Assembly (NCBI GenBank): GCA_947588795.1
Contig: CANPZJ010000111.1
Location: 1 to 7,004 of the forward strand
From: an uncultured Bacilli bacterium
GTDB taxonomy: Bacteria; Bacillota_I; Bacilli_A; RF39; UBA660
Direction: 5' to 3'
Length of the DNA stretch: 7,004 nt
Of the stretch, positions 5,184 through 7,004 are shown piece after piece. The position numbers and the translations under genes were made by a program. Numbering within the stretch: the stretch's first letter is position 1; each line of letters starts with the position of its first letter. Below the pieces are notes generated by a model that saw only the letters and a list, made by a program, of their open reading frames with translations, had not been told where the DNA came from and searched no databases.

Positions 5184-6392
5184 ATGAATCTAAAAGAAAA
5201 ATTAATAATTCTTGCTGATAGTGCTAAATATGATGCCTCGTGTTCATCTAGTGGTAGTAATAGATCTAGTAATTTTGGTAATACTGCTTATGCTGGTATT
5301 TGTCATTCATTTTCATCTGATGGGAGATGTATATCACTATTAAAAATATTATTAACTAATATTTGTATTTTTGATTGTAAATATTGTATTAATAGACGAA
5401 GTAATAATATTAAAAGAGCCATATTTACACCAGATGAAATATGTAATATTACCATTAATTTTTATAAAAGAAATTATATTGAAGGCTTATTTTTAAGTTC
5501 AGGTATTATTAAATCACCTGATTATACTATGGAGTTATTAATTAAGACAGTCGATTCACTTCGTCATAAATATCATTTTGGTGGTTATATTCATTGTAAA
5601 GCAATTCCAGGTGCTAGTGAATATTTGTTAAAAAAGTTAGGAATGCTTGTTGATAGATTAAGTGCTAATATTGAACTACCTACCGATAATGGCATAAAAT
5701 TACTTGCTCCAAATAAGAATAGCAAAAGAGTTGAACATATTATGAAATATGTTAAAGATAATCATAATAAAAGTTATGTACCAGCAGGTCAAAGTACCCA
5801 AATGATTATTGGGGCTACCAAAGAAACTGATTTAGATATTATGAATAGAAGTGAATCATTATATAATAACTATAAATTAAAAAGAGTATTTTATTCAGCT
5901 TACATACCAGTAAATAAAGATAGTTATTTACCTAGTTTACAAATGCCACCTTTAAAAAGAGAAAATAGACTATATCAAGCTGATTGGTTACTTAGATATT
6001 ATAATTTTAAAGTTAGTGATATTTTAGATGAAAATAATCCTAATTTTAATATTCTAGTAGATCCTAAAGCATCATGGGCTTTAAAACATTTAGATGAATT
6101 TCCGAAAGAAATAAATATATGTACTTATAATGAACTTCTTAAAATACCTGGTATTGGCGTTACATCTGCTAAAAGAATAATTAAATCAAGAAGATATTTT
6201 AAGCTAGAATTTAAAGATTTAAAAAAGATGGGTGTTGTTTTAAAAAGAGCCAGATATTTTATTACTTGTAATGGTAAATATGATTTAAATAGAGAATTTT
6301 TTAATAAGAACTTTATCGAAGCAAATTTAGTTTTAGGAGACGTAGTTAAAGAAAAATCTTTAACTACCCAATTATCATTATTCAATGAATAA
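5184..6392 (+). CDS. Putative DNA modification/repair radical SAM protein
   Basis: 402 residues, the usual length of the family named 'putative DNA modification/repair radical SAM protein' (TIGR03916 type). The radical SAM cluster motif is C61-x3-C65-x2-C68 in NICIFDCKYCINRRS. Three further Cys lie in family-typical settings before it: YDASC (C20), GICHS (C40) and DGRCISLLK (C49). Other core stretches are GLFLSSGI at 101-108 and SANIELPTDNG at 160-170. A helix-hairpin-helix, LLKIPGIGVTSAKRII at 318-333, suggests non-specific DNA contact, followed by LGVVLKRARYFITC-like sequence at 349-362. The chain ends TTQLSLFNE, and QLSLF (396-400) fits the beta sliding-clamp binding consensus. It should bind a [4Fe-4S] cluster and S-adenosylmethionine in the cytoplasm; the reaction is unknown. 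Members are nearly always paired with the protein encoded next, whose gene overlaps by 8 nt here. Family call is strong; function is inference. Confidence 0.9.
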   Translation: MNLKEKLIILADSAKYDASCSSSGSNRSSNFGNTAYAGICHSFSSDGRCISLLKILLTNICIFDCKYCINRRSNNIKRAIFTPDEICNITINFYKRNYIEGLFLSSGIIKSPDYTMELLIKTVDSLRHKYHFGGYIHCKAIPGASEYLLKKLGMLVDRLSANIELPTDNGIKLLAPNKNSKRVEHIMKYVKDNHNKSYVPAGQSTQMIIGATKETDLDIMNRSESLYNNYKLKRVFYSAYIPVNKDSYLPSLQMPPLKRENRLYQADWLLRYYNFKVSDILDENNPNFNILVDPKASWALKHLDEFPKEINICTYNELLKIPGIGVTSAKRIIKSRRYFKLEFKDLKKMGVVLKRARYFITCNGKYDLNREFFNKNFIEANLVLGDVVKEKSLTTQLSLFNE

Positions 6393-7004
6393 TATATATT
6401 TATATAATAATGATTTGATAAGTTTACTTAGTTTAATTAAAGTTCTATTAAAAAATAAAATAAAACCAGATAATATCAAAGTATTAGATTATAATAAAAA
6501 TTTATTTGATAATTTAATTAATTTAAATATAAAAAAAGATAATAATATAATTAGTGAATTTATTAAAGTATTTGGGATAAATAATTTTAAAACTATTTAT
6601 TATGTATATATCTCAAAAGAAGATAATAAAGAATTAATAATTTATTATTATTTATTAAATTATTTTAAATATAAAGAAAAGCTTCCTTATATGCGTAATT
6701 TAAAATGCGTAAGTAAGGCATTAGAAATAAGAAAAAGAGTAGGTAGTGAAGCACATAAAATGAAGGGCTTTGTTAGATTTAGAGAACTTAGTAATAAAGT
6801 TTTATATGCCGATATTAATCCTGATAATGATATTTTATATTTACTTTCTATTCATTTTAAAAATAGACTTAAAAACGAATATTGGGTTATTCATGATGTA
6901 AATAGACATACGATAAGTATTTATGATAAAAAAGATTTTTATATAATATCTGATAAAGATTTAAAAATAGTAGATAATATTAGTGACAGGGAAGAAGAAT
7001 TTGC
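6385..7004 (+). CDS. DUF4130-type partner of the radical SAM protein (3' truncated by window)
   Basis: ATG 6385 overlaps the end of the radical SAM gene by 8 nt and has no ribosome site of its own, so translation is probably coupled. 206 codons are visible and the frame is still open at the window edge; the family (TIGR03915/DUF4130, 'probable DNA metabolism protein') is usually about 240-260 residues, so a few dozen are missing. Residues 1-100 are poorly conserved, very rich in Asn, Ile, Leu, Tyr and Lys. The conserved core begins around 105: VSKALEIRKRVGSEAHKMKG (109-128), FVRFREL (129-135), LYADINPDNDIL (140-151), IHFKNRL (156-162) and WVIHDVNR (167-174), ending at DREEEF (201-206) where the family's C-terminal part starts. 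No uracil-DNA-glycosylase-like domain, which is fused to some relatives, is visible before the cut. Role unknown; the constant partnership implies a joint DNA or nucleotide reaction. Confidence 0.85.
   Translation, partial: MNNIYLYNNDLISLLSLIKVLLKNKIKPDNIKVLDYNKNLFDNLINLNIKKDNNIISEFIKVFGINNFKTIYYVYISKEDNKELIIYYYLLNYFKYKEKLPYMRNLKCVSKALEIRKRVGSEAHKMKGFVRFRELSNKVLYADINPDNDILYLLSIHFKNRLKNEYWVIHDVNRHTISIYDKKDFYIISDKDLKIVDNISDREEEF

Noticed and set aside
6125..6385. Minus-strand open frame inside the radical SAM gene
   Set aside because: It overlaps the conserved helix-hairpin-helix and C-terminal motifs on the + strand; no independent coding signal.
6691..6712. Direct repeat of ATGCGTAA (6691-6698 and 6705-6712)
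   Set aside because: Two short copies inside a coding region, in different reading phases, with no further copies seen; likely chance.

Overview
This looks like chromosome from a very AT-rich, low-GC Gram-positive bacterium (Bacillota, possibly one of the uncultured gut Bacilli related to Erysipelotrichia/RF39). The reasons are strong A/T bias at third codon positions, Shine-Dalgarno sites of the GAGG/AGGTGA type, a Gram-positive style lipoprotein and membrane-anchored envelope proteins. Trp is always TGG and all six complete genes end in TAA or TAG, so nothing points to the mycoplasma code. The taxon is an inference from sequence style only. All supported genes are on the + strand. There is no rRNA, tRNA, CRISPR array or insertion sequence.

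Region 1 (1-243) is the 3' end of a cysteine-rich protein entering from the left. A second short frame may be its frameshifted tail, and an A/T-rich hairpin terminator follows.

Region 2 (about 266-5104) is a tightly packed five-gene operon. It has a good extended -10 promoter at the front and a GAAA-loop terminator at the end. In order it encodes a membrane-anchored phosphodiester glycosidase (NAGPA domain), a single-pass extracytoplasmic protein of unknown function, a GT2 glycosyltransferase fused to a GtrA-like membrane domain, a PAP2 lipid phosphatase, and a ZnuA-like lipoprotein. The first four fit a lipid-linked glycan theme: a sugar is loaded on a polyprenyl carrier, flipped or transferred, the carrier is dephosphorylated, and a glycosidase trims or hydrolyses sugar-phosphodiesters outside the membrane. 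The lipoprotein has the fold signature of a Zn/Mn-binding protein but lacks the metal-ligand histidines, and no ABC transporter lies beside it.

Region 3 (5121-7004) is a separate transcription unit with its own promoter. It encodes a radical SAM protein of the 'putative DNA modification/repair' type and, overlapping its end by 8 nt, the DUF4130-type partner it normally travels with; the partner is cut by the right window edge. The radical SAM protein has a helix-hairpin-helix near its C-terminus and ends in QLSLF, which matches the bacterial sliding-clamp binding consensus. This widespread but functionally unsolved pair is the most interesting content of the window, followed by the ligand-less ZnuA-like lipoprotein.
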